Source of the DNA: CAXYVC01 sp964292295
GTDB lineage: Bacteria; Acidobacteriota; Holophagae; Holophagales; Holophagaceae
Assembly (NCBI GenBank): GCA_964292295.1
Contig: CAXYVC010000097.1
Span: forward strand, 1-10,514
Length of the DNA: 10,514 bases
Direction of reading: 5' to 3'
Shown here: positions 1 through 8,007 of the stretch, piece after piece
Layout of the letters: every line of letters begins with the position of its first letter
How positions within the stretch are numbered: position 1 is the stretch's first letter
Notes under the pieces: model-generated
The model's input: only the letters and a program-made list of their open reading frames with translations
Database searches by the model: none
What the model was told of the DNA's origin: nothing
Position numbers and translations under genes: made by a program

Positions 1-45
1 GGGAGGCGGCGGGGGCGGCAGGGGCTTGGGAGGCGGCGGGGGCGG
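1..45. repeat. 27-base-period G-rich direct repeat encoding a proline run
   Basis: Eighteen identical bases occur at 1-18 and again at 28-45, a period of 27 bases or 9 codons. They encode the unit PPPPPPKPL and the start of a second copy in the minus-strand gene. The plus strand here carries at least four G-runs of three or more with short spacers, so it fits a G-quadruplex pattern; this is the template strand for the gene. The array may continue beyond the window. Confidence 0.6.
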
Positions 46-348
46 GCCCGGCGGGAGGTCGAAGGTGAAGAGGTCGCGGTACATGCGGTCGGGCTTCTCG
101 CCGCTGGGCAGCTGGCCGGCGCGGTCGAGCTTCACCAGGTCCGGCAGCTTGTCCAGGCCCTGGAGCTGGCGGCCCCCGGCCAGGGCGGCGAGGGGCGTGG
201 CGCGCCGGGCCTTCGGGCGCGGGGATTCGGGCCAGAACAGATAGGCCAGGGCCCCCGCGAGGAGCAGGAGCATGCCCTGGGTGCGGCGGTTCCCCTTCAG
301 CTCCTGGAGCCAGGCCCGGAGGTCCACGGACTGCTTGCCTCCGCTCAT
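1..348 (-). CDS. PilP/GspC-like membrane-anchored protein, partial (C-terminus beyond window)
   Basis: This is the fourth gene of a minus-strand pilM-N-O-like operon; only its first 116 residues are inside the window. The visible part has a basic, polar N-terminus (about residues 1-24), one hydrophobic membrane segment (about 25-40, rich in Leu/Ala and ending in FWP), a charged linker, and then a proline run from residue 99 to the window edge. A single N-terminal anchor followed by a Pro-rich periplasmic linker is the layout of GspC and resembles the place PilP takes in pilMNOPQ operons. The start is well supported: AGGAGG lies 4 bases upstream (353-358), and the ATG overlaps the preceding pilO stop as ATGA. 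I infer the role from position and architecture. The diagnostic C-terminal domain is not visible, so the protein could also be an unrelated anchored component of the same machine. Confidence 0.6.
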   Translation of the reverse strand, partial: MSGGKQSVDLRAWLQELKGNRRTQGMLLLLAGALAYLFWPESPRPKARRATPLAALAGGRQLQGLDKLPDLVKLDRAGQLPSGEKPDRMYRDLFTFDLPPGPPPPPPKPLPPPPPP

Positions 349-932
349 GCGCCCTCCTGCGGGGTCTCGACGGGCGCGGTACCGGTGCGGCGGAAGGCGC
401 GGAGGGTCACGGTGAGCCGGGCGCCCTCGGGGCCCTCCTCGAGCTTGGCGCTGGAGACGCCGAAGGGCAGCTCGCTGGATTCCAGGTCGAACACGAAGGG
501 CTTCAGGGACTGGTAGACCGCCGAGGCCACGAACTCCACGTCCAGGGCCTCCAGGTCGGTGCCCCGGCTGGCTTCCCGCGTGGGGGCGCCGTACTTGACC
601 GCCTGGATGCGCACGTTCCACTTGCGGGCCAGTTCGTGCAGCCGGCTGCTGAGCTTCCACTGCAGGCGCCCCGCGGGCTCCTGGGGCATCTGCTGGAGCA
701 GGCGCTCCATGCGGGCTTGGCTGGCGAGCAGGCCTTCCGCCTGGGCGCGGACGGCCTCGAGGCGGGCGCGTTCGGCGTCGAGCGCGCCGCGGGCCTCCCG
801 GGCCGCGCGCTGCTTCTGGCCCAGTTCGCGGGACGCGTCCGGGAGCAGCCAGAAGGCGCCGCCGAGGGCGAGCAGGAGCAGTCCGCCGCCCGCGAGGGCG
901 CGATAGATGCTGGGCTTCGGGATGCCGCTCAT
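345..932 (-). CDS. pilO: PilO-like type IV pilus inner-membrane alignment protein
   Basis: This 195-residue protein matches the PilO/GspM layout: a short cytoplasmic N-terminus, one membrane segment (about residues 12-30, Gly/Leu-rich), a charged Ala/Glu/Arg coiled coil (about 33-85), and a C-terminal alpha/beta domain (about 88-185) that would be the ferredoxin-like periplasmic fold. PilO pairs with PilN through these coils and links the cytoplasmic PilM to the outer-membrane secretin through PilP. Family length is usually near 200, which agrees. The ATG at 932 overlaps the pilN stop as ATGA, and GGAG lies about 9 bases upstream, so I reject the much longer open frame that continues upstream to 1733. 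Its own stop overlaps the next gene's start in the same way, indicating translational coupling. PilO sequences are poorly conserved, so the call rests on architecture plus gene order. GspM of a type II secretion system is the main alternative. Confidence 0.75.
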   Translation of the reverse strand: MSGIPKPSIYRALAGGGLLLLALGGAFWLLPDASRELGQKQRAAREARGALDAERARLEAVRAQAEGLLASQARMERLLQQMPQEPAGRLQWKLSSRLHELARKWNVRIQAVKYGAPTREASRGTDLEALDVEFVASAVYQSLKPFVFDLESSELPFGVSSAKLEEGPEGARLTVTLRAFRRTGTAPVETPQEGA

Positions 933-1807
933 GGCCGGGGCTCCGTGTCGGGGCGCGGTTCCCCCACTGGGCGCTCCCGAAGGCTGCGCGCGCCCGGCGC
1001 GCGCTGGGCCGGGGGCTGTGGCCGCGTCTCGGGGACGGGGCGCACCTGGATGGCCGGGGCCGCGGAAGGGACGGCGGGGGCCTTGCTGCGCTGGACGGGG
1101 GCCGTCTTGGCGGGAGCGGGGCTCGGGGCGGGCGCTGGTGCCGGCTTTGCAGCGGCCTGGGCCACGGGCCTCGGGGCCGCCTTGGCGGGGAGGGCGGCCT
1201 GGGCCCGCGCGGGACCGTAGCGGGGCAGGGGCACGTAGGCCGGGGGGTCCACGGCCAGGGGCAGGGCCAGCTCGAACTCCACGCCGCCGCCGGGGCTCTC
1301 CGATTCGCGCTCCAGCACCACCTGGGCGAAGAAGGCGTTCTTCTGGAGGCCCTCCACCAGCGCGGCCTCGGCCTCGCGGCTGCGAGCCTCGCCCTTGATC
1401 TTCAGCTCCATGCGCTGGTCGGAGCGGGTGCGCTGGATGCTGCGCAGGCGCACGTCCTGGGGCAGGCTGCGCTCCAGTTCCGCCGTGGTGCGGGACCACG
1501 GGATGCCGCGCTCGAGCAGGATGCGTTCCGCCAGCTTCCAGCGGGGCAGTTCCTTCTGGACGTCGATGGCGCCGAGGCGGTCCTGGATGCCGCGCTCCTG
1601 GGCCTGGACCTGGCGGGCTTCCCTGGAGCGGGCGACCGCCTCCCGGCCCGCCAGGACCGCCTGGCGGCGGGCGCGCCAGGTGAGCCCCAGCACGGCGGCG
1701 AGGGCCAGGGCTCCCGCCGCCAGCAGGGCCCATCCCAGGGCCTCGTGGTGGCGGCGCCAGTAGCCGGGGGCGGGGGCGAGGTTCAGCTTCAGGAGCGGCA
1801 GGGCCAT
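929..1807 (-). CDS. pilN: PilN-like type IV pilus assembly protein with Pro/Ala-rich C-terminal extension
   Basis: The product has 292 residues. The N-terminus (LLKLNLAP) is the conserved PilN motif that docks into PilM in the cytoplasm. It is followed by one membrane segment (about residues 24-44), a coiled coil (about 45-95), and the PilN ferredoxin-like domain (about 101-187). That domain contains IPWS, then LERSLPQDVRLRSI, KIKGEA and NAFFAQVVL, which parallels the family pattern of Trp-Ser, Leu-Pro-x-x-Val, a G-x-A turn and a final beta strand. Residues 188 to 292 form an extra tail of mostly Pro, Ala, Arg and Lys, unusual for PilN, which normally ends soon after this domain. The start at 1807 is preceded by GGGAGA with 7 bases spacing and shares one base with the upstream stop (TGATG). 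A longer open frame reaches 1888 but lacks these features. The protein acts in the inner membrane with PilM and PilO. Confidence 0.82.
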   Translation of the reverse strand: MALPLLKLNLAPAPGYWRRHHEALGWALLAAGALALAAVLGLTWRARRQAVLAGREAVARSREARQVQAQERGIQDRLGAIDVQKELPRWKLAERILLERGIPWSRTTAELERSLPQDVRLRSIQRTRSDQRMELKIKGEARSREAEAALVEGLQKNAFFAQVVLERESESPGGGVEFELALPLAVDPPAYVPLPRYGPARAQAALPAKAAPRPVAQAAAKPAPAPAPSPAPAKTAPVQRSKAPAVPSAAPAIQVRPVPETRPQPPAQRAPGARSLRERPVGEPRPDTEPRP

Positions 1808-2550
1808 CAGAGCGTCTCCCGCTCGGGGATCTCGGGCTGCATCACGCGCACCGGCAGTTCCCCGGAGGGCCAGGCGGAAGGGCCCCACACGTGGAGCCCC
1901 TGGGGGCTGCGCCCGTCGCGCTGCAGGTAGGCCGCGGTGGGCAGCACCCGTTCAGACATCCACGCCTCGGGCGTCATCGCCTCGCTCCATTGCCTCACCA
2001 GCACCAGGGTGCGGCTCCAGGCCGCAAGGGTTCCCGAGAAATGGCCCTCCGCCTCGCCCGGGCTGAGGCTGAGCAGCATGCCGGGGCGTTCCTGCCCCGG
2101 GGCCAGGCGGTTGTAGAGCCAGAGCCAGCGCGGCTGGAGCTGCGCGATGGGGCGGCCGGCCTTCAGGGCCGCGGCTGTCCAGGCCTCGCGGAGGGCCAGG
2201 GGGAGGCCGGCGGCGAGCCAGCCGCTCTCGTCCACGGGCACGGCCTGGACGGCGAACTCCTCCTGCAGCCCGAGGGCCTGCTGGAACTTCCACCGGAAGA
2301 AGGCTTCCCGCGCCTCGCCCCCCGCGGGCAGCTCCACGATGTCGCGCATCAGGGCGGCGGGGGCCATGCCGTCCTCGACGATCCAGTGGCTGGGGCCTTC
2401 GGGAAGGGTCTTCAGGAGGGCGCTCAGGGCCTCCTGCGAAGCCGGGTCGGGCAGGGGGTGCGTGCGCCCGCCCGCCCGGAGGCGGCCGGGTTCGACCCAC
2501 ACGACGCTGGCGCTCCGGGAGGACAGGGCGAAGCGCTTCACGGGCGGCAT
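1807..2550 (-). CDS. PilM-like (GspL cytoplasmic-domain-like) protein, short and divergent
   Basis: This 247-residue soluble protein has no signal peptide or membrane segment. It stands first in the minus-strand operon, directly before pilN with a one-base stop/start overlap, exactly where pilM stands in pilMNOPQ. The central part (REAFFRWKFQQALGL, about residues 80-95) resembles the region of PilM where a conserved Trp/Glu helix precedes a description of hydrophobic strands. PilM is usually near 350 residues with an actin-like ATP-binding fold. Here I cannot see the glycine-rich phosphate loops (for example D-x-G-x-x-x-T), and about 100 residues are missing. It may therefore be a degenerate actin-like scaffold, as in the cytoplasmic domain of GspL, which also does not depend on a full nucleotide site. 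The assignment depends mainly on gene order. The start is uncertain, because no clear ribosome-binding site precedes the ATG at 2550. Confidence 0.6.
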   Translation of the reverse strand: MPPVKRFALSSRSASVVWVEPGRLRAGGRTHPLPDPASQEALSALLKTLPEGPSHWIVEDGMAPAALMRDIVELPAGGEAREAFFRWKFQQALGLQEEFAVQAVPVDESGWLAAGLPLALREAWTAAALKAGRPIAQLQPRWLWLYNRLAPGQERPGMLLSLSPGEAEGHFSGTLAAWSRTLVLVRQWSEAMTPEAWMSERVLPTAAYLQRDGRSPQGLHVWGPSAWPSGELPVRVMQPEIPERETL

Positions 2551-2677
2551 CCCGGGCGCGCCGCGGATGCTGCGGGAAGTCCTGGATGCCTCGAAATCCT
2601 GTGCACGGCGTCTCCGGGGTGGCCTGCCAGTTTATCGCCAGGGCCGCCCTTTCCAAAGGGGGCGGGCCCGTGATGGG
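2551..2677. promoter_or_regulatory. Divergent intergenic region between the pil operon and smc
   Basis: These 127 bases separate two divergently transcribed units, so promoters for both should lie here or just inside the genes. The least GC-rich part is near 2590-2636. On the plus strand TTTATC (about 2631-2636) is a weak candidate -10 for smc, but I see no convincing -35. No clear Shine-Dalgarno sequence precedes the PilM-like ATG. A palindrome at 2647-2660 is listed separately. Confidence 0.5.
2647..2660. repeat. Perfect inverted repeat just upstream of smc
   Basis: CCCTTT, a two-base centre CC, then AAAGGG form a perfect 6+6 inverted repeat ending 17 bases before the smc ATG. With small bulges the symmetry extends outward to about 2641-2669 (GGGCC on the left, GGGCCC on the right). 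It could be a repressor operator in the divergent promoter, or the base of an RNA hairpin in the smc leader. It is too short to decide between these. Confidence 0.45.
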
Positions 2678-5600
2678 ATGGAAGCGGACCATCCGGAGAA
2701 GCCGGCCTTGCGCCTCATCGCCCTCGAACTGCATGGATTCAAGTCCTTCGCGGACCCCCAGAAGCTCGTCTTCCCCGGGGGCATGACCGGCGTGGTGGGG
2801 CCCAACGGCTGCGGCAAGTCGAACATCTCCGACGCCCTGGCCTGGGTGCTGGGGGAGCAGCGCGCCAGCCTGCTGCGGGGCAGCGAGATGGCGGACGTGG
2901 TCTTCGCGGGCACCTCCCAGCGCAAGCCCATGGGCATGGCGGAGGTGAAACTCGTGCTGGAGATGGCGGATCCGGCCCTGCCCGGCGCCACCCGGGAGGT
3001 GGTGGTGAGCCGGCGCCTGTACCGGGATACGGGCAGCGAGTACCGCATCAACGGCAAGGAGTGCCGCCTGAAGGACATCCAGGACCTGCTCCTGGACACG
3101 GGCATGGGCACCCGGGCCTACAGCTTCATCCAGCAGGGCCAGATCGACCTGATCCTCTCCACCAAGCCCAAGGACCGGCGGGGGCTCATCGAGGAGGCCG
3201 CGGGCATCACCCGCTACAAGCTGCGGCGGGTGGAGGCCGAGCGGCGCCTGGAGGACACGAAGGCCAACTTGTTGCGCCTGGACGACATCCTTCACGAACT
3301 GGGCAAGCAACGGGAGAGCCTGCAGCGTCAGGCGGCCCGCGCCCGGCGGGCCCAGGAGCTGGATGCCTCGATCCGCAGCACCCAGCGCATCCTGCTGGCG
3401 GGCAAGCTGGGGGAGCTGGAGGCCGCCAAGGAGCGCCTCGTCGAGCAGCTGGACGGCCTGGAGCGCCAGATCGCCACCCTCACCGCCCAGGCCTCCGAGA
3501 AGGCCACCGAGGTGTCGGCCCTGCGCCAGGAACTGGACGAGCGCCACGCCGCCCAGGAGCGGCGCGGGCGCGCCATCCTGGGGCTGGAGCAGCGCCTGGG
3601 GCTGGCGGAGCAGGACCGGGGCTTCCAGGAGTCCCGCATCCGCGAGTCGAAGGAGGCCCGGGCGCGCCTGGAAGCGCGCCTGGAGGAGCTCTCCACCCGC
3701 AGCGGCGATTCCGAAGTCGAGCTGGGGCGGCTCCAGGAGGCCCTGAAGGCGGCGGAGGCGGCCCTGGAGGGTCGGGAAGGCCTGGTGACGGAGGCGGGGG
3801 GCGCCGTGGCCCTGGCCGGAGGCGCCCTCCGCAAGGTCGAAGGCGAGCTGAGGGAACTCCGGGAGCGCCGCCTGGAAGCCCAGAAGGCCGCCCTGGCCGC
3901 CCAGCGCCAGCGCCAGGCCCTGCACCAGCAGATCGCCCAGCTGGAGGGCCGCCTGGAGGCCCTGAACCACGAAGAGTCGCTGCGGGCGCCGCGCCTGGAA
4001 GGGCTTCAGGCGGACGGCCAGCGCCTGTCCCGGGAGCTCGAGGCCGCCGAGACCCGCCTGGAGCAGGTGGAAGAGGCGGTGCAGGTCCAGTCCCGCCTGG
4101 GCCAGGAGGCCTCCGGGGCCTTCCGCGCCAGCGCCGAGGCGCTGCGGGAAGCCGAGGGCGCCCTGGACGGCGAGGAACGCCGCCTGCGCCAGCTCACGGA
4201 CTTGGCGCGCCAGAGCGCCGGGGATGCGGCCCTCCAGGAGGGGCTGGCCTGGCTGAGGAGCCAGGGCGAGGCGCCCGCGGGACTCGCGGAGCTGCTGCAG
4301 GTGGACGAGGCCGTGCGGCCCGACCTGGGGCGTCTGCTGGGCGCATGGCTGCAGACCGTGGGGGCGGGGGAGGGCGTGCTGGCCCGCGCCGCGGGAGCCC
4401 CGGGGCAGCTCTGGCTCTGGGCCGGCGCCGCTGCGGAACCCTGCGCGGCCCCCCAGGGCTGTGAGGCCCTGGCGCCCCACCTGCGCTGGGCGCAAGGGCG
4501 CCCCAGGCCCCTGGAGGCCCTGCTGGAGCGGGCCTTCCGCTGCACGGACGCGGCGCTGCCGTCCCTGGCCGCGGCCCATCCATCCCTGGCCTTCGTGTCG
4601 CCGAGACTCCTGCACCTCCCCTTCGGTCCCGTGCAGGCGGGTGTGCAGGCGCCCCAGGCTTCGCCCCTGAAGCTGCGGGCGGAGCTCGAGGCCTGCCGCC
4701 GGCAGCGTGAAGCCCTGCTGGAGCGGGTGGAAGAGCTGGAGGAGCGCCGCAGGAAGCTCCAGCTCCAGCACCAGGAGGCCCAGGAGCGGGGGCGGGAGAT
4801 GGAGGAGGACCTCACCCTGGCCCGCCGCAACCTGGAGGACCTGAAGGGGCGCAACGCCTCCGTGCAGGCCCAGCTCCGGGAGATCCGCGAGGCCCAGGCC
4901 CGGGCGGACGAACAGTGGGAGCGCCTGGAGCAGGAGATCGCCGGCCTGAAGGCGCAGCTGCGCGGCCTGGAAGCGCAGCCCGAGCAGGCGGAGGAGGAGG
5001 GCCTGGAAGAGGCCATCCACGGCGCCGAGGCCCGCCACCTGGAGGCGCAGCAGGAACTGGAATCCCAGCGGGAGCGCCTCGTGGAGGCTAGCCGCATGCG
5101 CAGCTCCGCCTGGGCGGAGCGGGACAGCCTCCAGCGCCAGGTGCTTCAGATCCAGCGGGGCGCCTTCGATCTGGAGTCGGAGAAGGCGCGGGTGCGCCGG
5201 GAGATCGAGGAGCAGGCCGAGCGCGCCGCCCAGGCCGTCGCGCGCATGGAGGCCCTGGAGGCGGAAGCCCAGGATCTGCTGGGGGAACGCCAGCGCCTGG
5301 CGGAGGAGCAGGCCGAGGCCCTTCCCGAGGTGGAGCGCGTACAGGAGGCCCTGCGGGTGCAGGAACGCCTGGCCCGGGAGCTTCAGCAGGCCCTGGAGAA
5401 CGCCCGCCAGCTCCACCAGGAGGCGCTGATCTCCGGGGCCCAGGTGCAGGGCAGCATGGAGGCCCTGGCCAAGGAGATCGAGCTGGCCCTGTCCCTGCAG
5501 GTTCCCGACTTCCTGGCCTCCATCACCGGGGAGGAGCGGGAGGCCTGGGAGGCCGGCGAACTGGTGCACCAGACGCGCCTGTCGGAGCTCCAGGCCCGGA

Positions 5601-6220
5601 GGCTCGACCTGGGCAGCGTGAACCCCCTGGCCATCCAGGAACTCCAGGAGGCGGAAGACCGCCTGGCCTTCATGAACCAGCAGCGCACCGATGTGCTGGA
5701 GGCCATCGCCAACCTCGAGGCCACGATCCGGGAGATCAACGCCACCAGCGAGGAACGCTTCCGGGAGGCCTTCGATTTCATCGCCGCGCGCTTCCAGGAG
5801 GTCTTCCGGGAGGCCTTCGGCGGCGGGCACGCCACCTTGAGCCTGGAGGACCCCCGCAACCTCCTGGAGTGCGGCATCGAGATCACCGCCCAGCCCCCGG
5901 GCAAGAGCGCCAAGGCCCTCAGCCTGCTGTCGGGAGGCGAGAAGGCCCTGACCGCCATCTCGCTGTTGTTCGCCATCTTCCACTTCAAGCCCTCGCCCTT
6001 CTGCGTCCTGGATGAGGTGGACGCGCCCCTGGACGAGGCCAACGTGGCCCGCTTCGCCGGCATGGTGCAGCGCATGAAGGCGGACACCCAGTTCATCGTG
6101 ATCACCCACCAGAAGCCCACCATGATGGCGACCGACAGCCTGTACGGCGTGACCATGGCCGAGCAGGGCATCTCCCGCCTGGTGAGCGTCCAGCTCCGGG
6201 AGGCGGAACGCCTGGTGTAG
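2678..6220 (+). CDS. smc: Chromosome segregation and condensation ATPase SMC
   Basis: SMC dimers with ScpA and ScpB form the condensin ring that organises the bacterial chromosome. From this start the product has 1180 residues, normal for the family. The N-terminal ATPase half has GFKSF (20-24) and Walker A GPNGCGKS (41-48). A first long coiled coil follows (about 170-515), then the hinge (about 522-662), a second coiled coil (about 663-1010), and the C-terminal ATPase half with signature LSGGEK (1084-1089) and Walker B with catalytic Asp-Glu (VLDEVDAPLDE, D1112/E1113). The hinge is divergent: it lacks the usual double-Gly signature near its end and shows FGPVQAG (649-655). I give the ATG at 2678 as the outer boundary. 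A TTG at 2708 may be the true start: it has GGAGAA 7 bases upstream (2695-2700) and gives an N-terminus aligned with known SMCs (9 residues before GFKSF), whereas the ATG has only a distant G-run. scpA and scpB are not adjacent here. Confidence 0.97.
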   Translation: MEADHPEKPALRLIALELHGFKSFADPQKLVFPGGMTGVVGPNGCGKSNISDALAWVLGEQRASLLRGSEMADVVFAGTSQRKPMGMAEVKLVLEMADPALPGATREVVVSRRLYRDTGSEYRINGKECRLKDIQDLLLDTGMGTRAYSFIQQGQIDLILSTKPKDRRGLIEEAAGITRYKLRRVEAERRLEDTKANLLRLDDILHELGKQRESLQRQAARARRAQELDASIRSTQRILLAGKLGELEAAKERLVEQLDGLERQIATLTAQASEKATEVSALRQELDERHAAQERRGRAILGLEQRLGLAEQDRGFQESRIRESKEARARLEARLEELSTRSGDSEVELGRLQEALKAAEAALEGREGLVTEAGGAVALAGGALRKVEGELRELRERRLEAQKAALAAQRQRQALHQQIAQLEGRLEALNHEESLRAPRLEGLQADGQRLSRELEAAETRLEQVEEAVQVQSRLGQEASGAFRASAEALREAEGALDGEERRLRQLTDLARQSAGDAALQEGLAWLRSQGEAPAGLAELLQVDEAVRPDLGRLLGAWLQTVGAGEGVLARAAGAPGQLWLWAGAAAEPCAAPQGCEALAPHLRWAQGRPRPLEALLERAFRCTDAALPSLAAAHPSLAFVSPRLLHLPFGPVQAGVQAPQASPLKLRAELEACRRQREALLERVEELEERRRKLQLQHQEAQERGREMEEDLTLARRNLEDLKGRNASVQAQLREIREAQARADEQWERLEQEIAGLKAQLRGLEAQPEQAEEEGLEEAIHGAEARHLEAQQELESQRERLVEASRMRSSAWAERDSLQRQVLQIQRGAFDLESEKARVRREIEEQAERAAQAVARMEALEAEAQDLLGERQRLAEEQAEALPEVERVQEALRVQERLARELQQALENARQLHQEALISGAQVQGSMEALAKEIELALSLQVPDFLASITGEEREAWEAGELVHQTRLSELQARRLDLGSVNPLAIQELQEAEDRLAFMNQQRTDVLEAIANLEATIREINATSEERFREAFDFIAARFQEVFREAFGGGHATLSLEDPRNLLECGIEITAQPPGKSAKALSLLSGGEKALTAISLLFAIFHFKPSPFCVLDEVDAPLDEANVARFAGMVQRMKADTQFIVITHQKPTMMATDSLYGVTMAEQGISRLVSVQLREAERLV
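2695..2710 (+). promoter_or_regulatory. Candidate ribosome-binding site and TTG start of smc
   Basis: GGAGAA at 2695-2700 is followed after 7 bases by an in-frame TTG at 2708-2710. This is better placed than any purine run before the ATG at 2678. Starting here gives a 1170-residue protein whose first residues match the usual start of SMC proteins. Confidence 0.5.
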
Positions 6221-6302
6221 GGCGGGAAGGGGGCCATGGGGTGTTTGTCACGCGCCCGTCATAGCGCTGGCGCGGGAACGCCCAGGCTGTCAAGGGAGAA
6301 CT

Positions 6303-6537
6303 TGTGGAAAACGGTGGGGTGTCTCCGGAAGCTCCGTGCTCCTTCGGTCTTGCGTGTAAGTCGTTTCAAATTGTCTTTTGCGTATCTGCTGGCGTGCCGT
6401 GGCACTTCGCAGAAATGGGTGTTTCCCAAGGGGGTTAGGGGGGTGTCAAGAGGGAAATCCGCCGGGTTTTCCGCAGGCATCGCGGATCCATGGGGGGCGA
6501 ACTCGCCTAATCCTTTTTCAACAGGGACTTATCCCTC
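6303..6537. other. Cluster of DnaA-box-like motifs
   Basis: Four nonamers resemble the DnaA box TTATCCACA. TTTTCCACA on the minus strand (6303-6311) has one difference and equals the form used in some bacterial origins. TTTTCCGCA (6467-6475) and TTTTCAACA (6515-6523) have two each. TTATCCCTC (6529-6537) keeps the first six bases but differs at the last three. An AT-richer stretch (6355-6390) lies between the first and second. This could be a replication origin, a DnaA-binding regulatory region, or chance in an AT-richer gap. No dnaA, dnaN or other origin-linked gene is visible, so confidence is low. Confidence 0.3.
6394..6405. repeat. Short perfect inverted repeat in the smc-radA gap
   Basis: GTGCC, a two-base centre GT, then GGCAC form a 12-base perfect inverted repeat. 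The size fits a dimeric regulator's operator. It is about 175 bases upstream of radA and 175 bases downstream of smc, so no target gene is obvious. Confidence 0.35.
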
Positions 6538-6568
6538 TCGGGAGGCTGGGGGCGTCCCTGGCGGCATG

Positions 6569-6574
6569 TAGAAT
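6569..6574 (+). promoter_or_regulatory. Candidate -10 element of radA, suggesting a leaderless transcript
   Basis: TAGAAT differs from TATAAT at one position and ends 6 bases before the radA ATG; the intervening bases are all C. A transcript begun at the normal distance from this element would start at or next to the A of the ATG. No purine-rich ribosome-binding site precedes the start, which agrees with leaderless translation. I see no good -35 hexamer at 16-18 bases upstream. Confidence 0.45.
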
Positions 6575-6580
6575 CCCCCC

Positions 6581-7951
<1,371 letters not shown>

Positions 7952-7975
7952 GCGCGGATGATGCGGTTCCGGCCA

Positions 7976-7997
7976 GCCTCCCTCGGCCGAGGGAGGC
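7976..7997 (+). terminator. Perfect 22-base palindrome after radA, candidate terminator without T-run
   Basis: GCCTCCCTCGG is followed directly by its exact reverse complement. As RNA it would form a 9-pair GC-rich stem with a GGCC loop, starting 24 bases after the radA stop, a typical place for a 3'-end hairpin. No T-run follows (the next bases are GTGGAG), so intrinsic termination would be non-canonical; mRNA 3'-end protection or a DNA operator are alternatives. Confidence 0.45.
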
Positions 7998-8007
7998 GTG
8001 GAGCGTG

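Larger units (their letters stand above)
6221..6580. other. Intergenic region between smc and radA, no recognisable gene
   Basis: This 360-base gap holds no convincing coding sequence. Short open frames exist on both strands, but none resembles a known protein and none has a clear ribosome-binding site. By direct count 6241-6580 is about 60 percent GC, and 6355-6390 only about 39 percent, well below the neighbouring genes. The region carries DnaA-box-like motifs (listed separately), a near-repeat of TGTCAAG plus a purine run at 6288-6300 and 6444-6457, a small palindrome at 6394-6405, and a -10-like element for radA at its right end. I see no standard hairpin-plus-T-run terminator for smc. 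Confidence 0.6.

Noticed and set aside
933..1733. N-terminal extension of the PilO frame
   Set aside because: The extension is Gly/Pro/Arg-rich out-of-frame reading of pilN; the ATGA overlap at 932 and the membrane anchor right after it mark the true start.
2600..2640. A TGGCA-containing minus-strand sequence considered as a sigma-54 promoter for the pil operon
   Set aside because: The second element does not have GC at the required spacing from GG, so the -24/-12 pattern fails.
2147..2677. Upstream extension of the smc reading frame
   Set aside because: It overlaps the PilM-like gene in antisense and shows no SMC similarity before the GFKSF region; SMC proteins start close to that motif.
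1952..6109. A 1385-codon open frame antisense to smc and part of the pil operon
   Set aside because: It is a shadow of the smc codon pattern. GAG, CTG and CAG codons read backwards give further sense codons, so stops are rare. The translation is a low-complexity Leu/Gln/Gly mixture with no family motif, and it also runs over the PilM-like gene in another frame.
6532..6545. Small CCTC/GAGG inverted repeat upstream of radA considered as a terminator
   Set aside because: Only four base pairs, no T-run, and alternative pairings are equally good.
6236..6571. Short open frames in the smc-radA gap, including one of 73 codons on the minus strand (6259-6480)
   Set aside because: No recognisable motifs, no ribosome-binding site, and base composition unlike the neighbouring genes.
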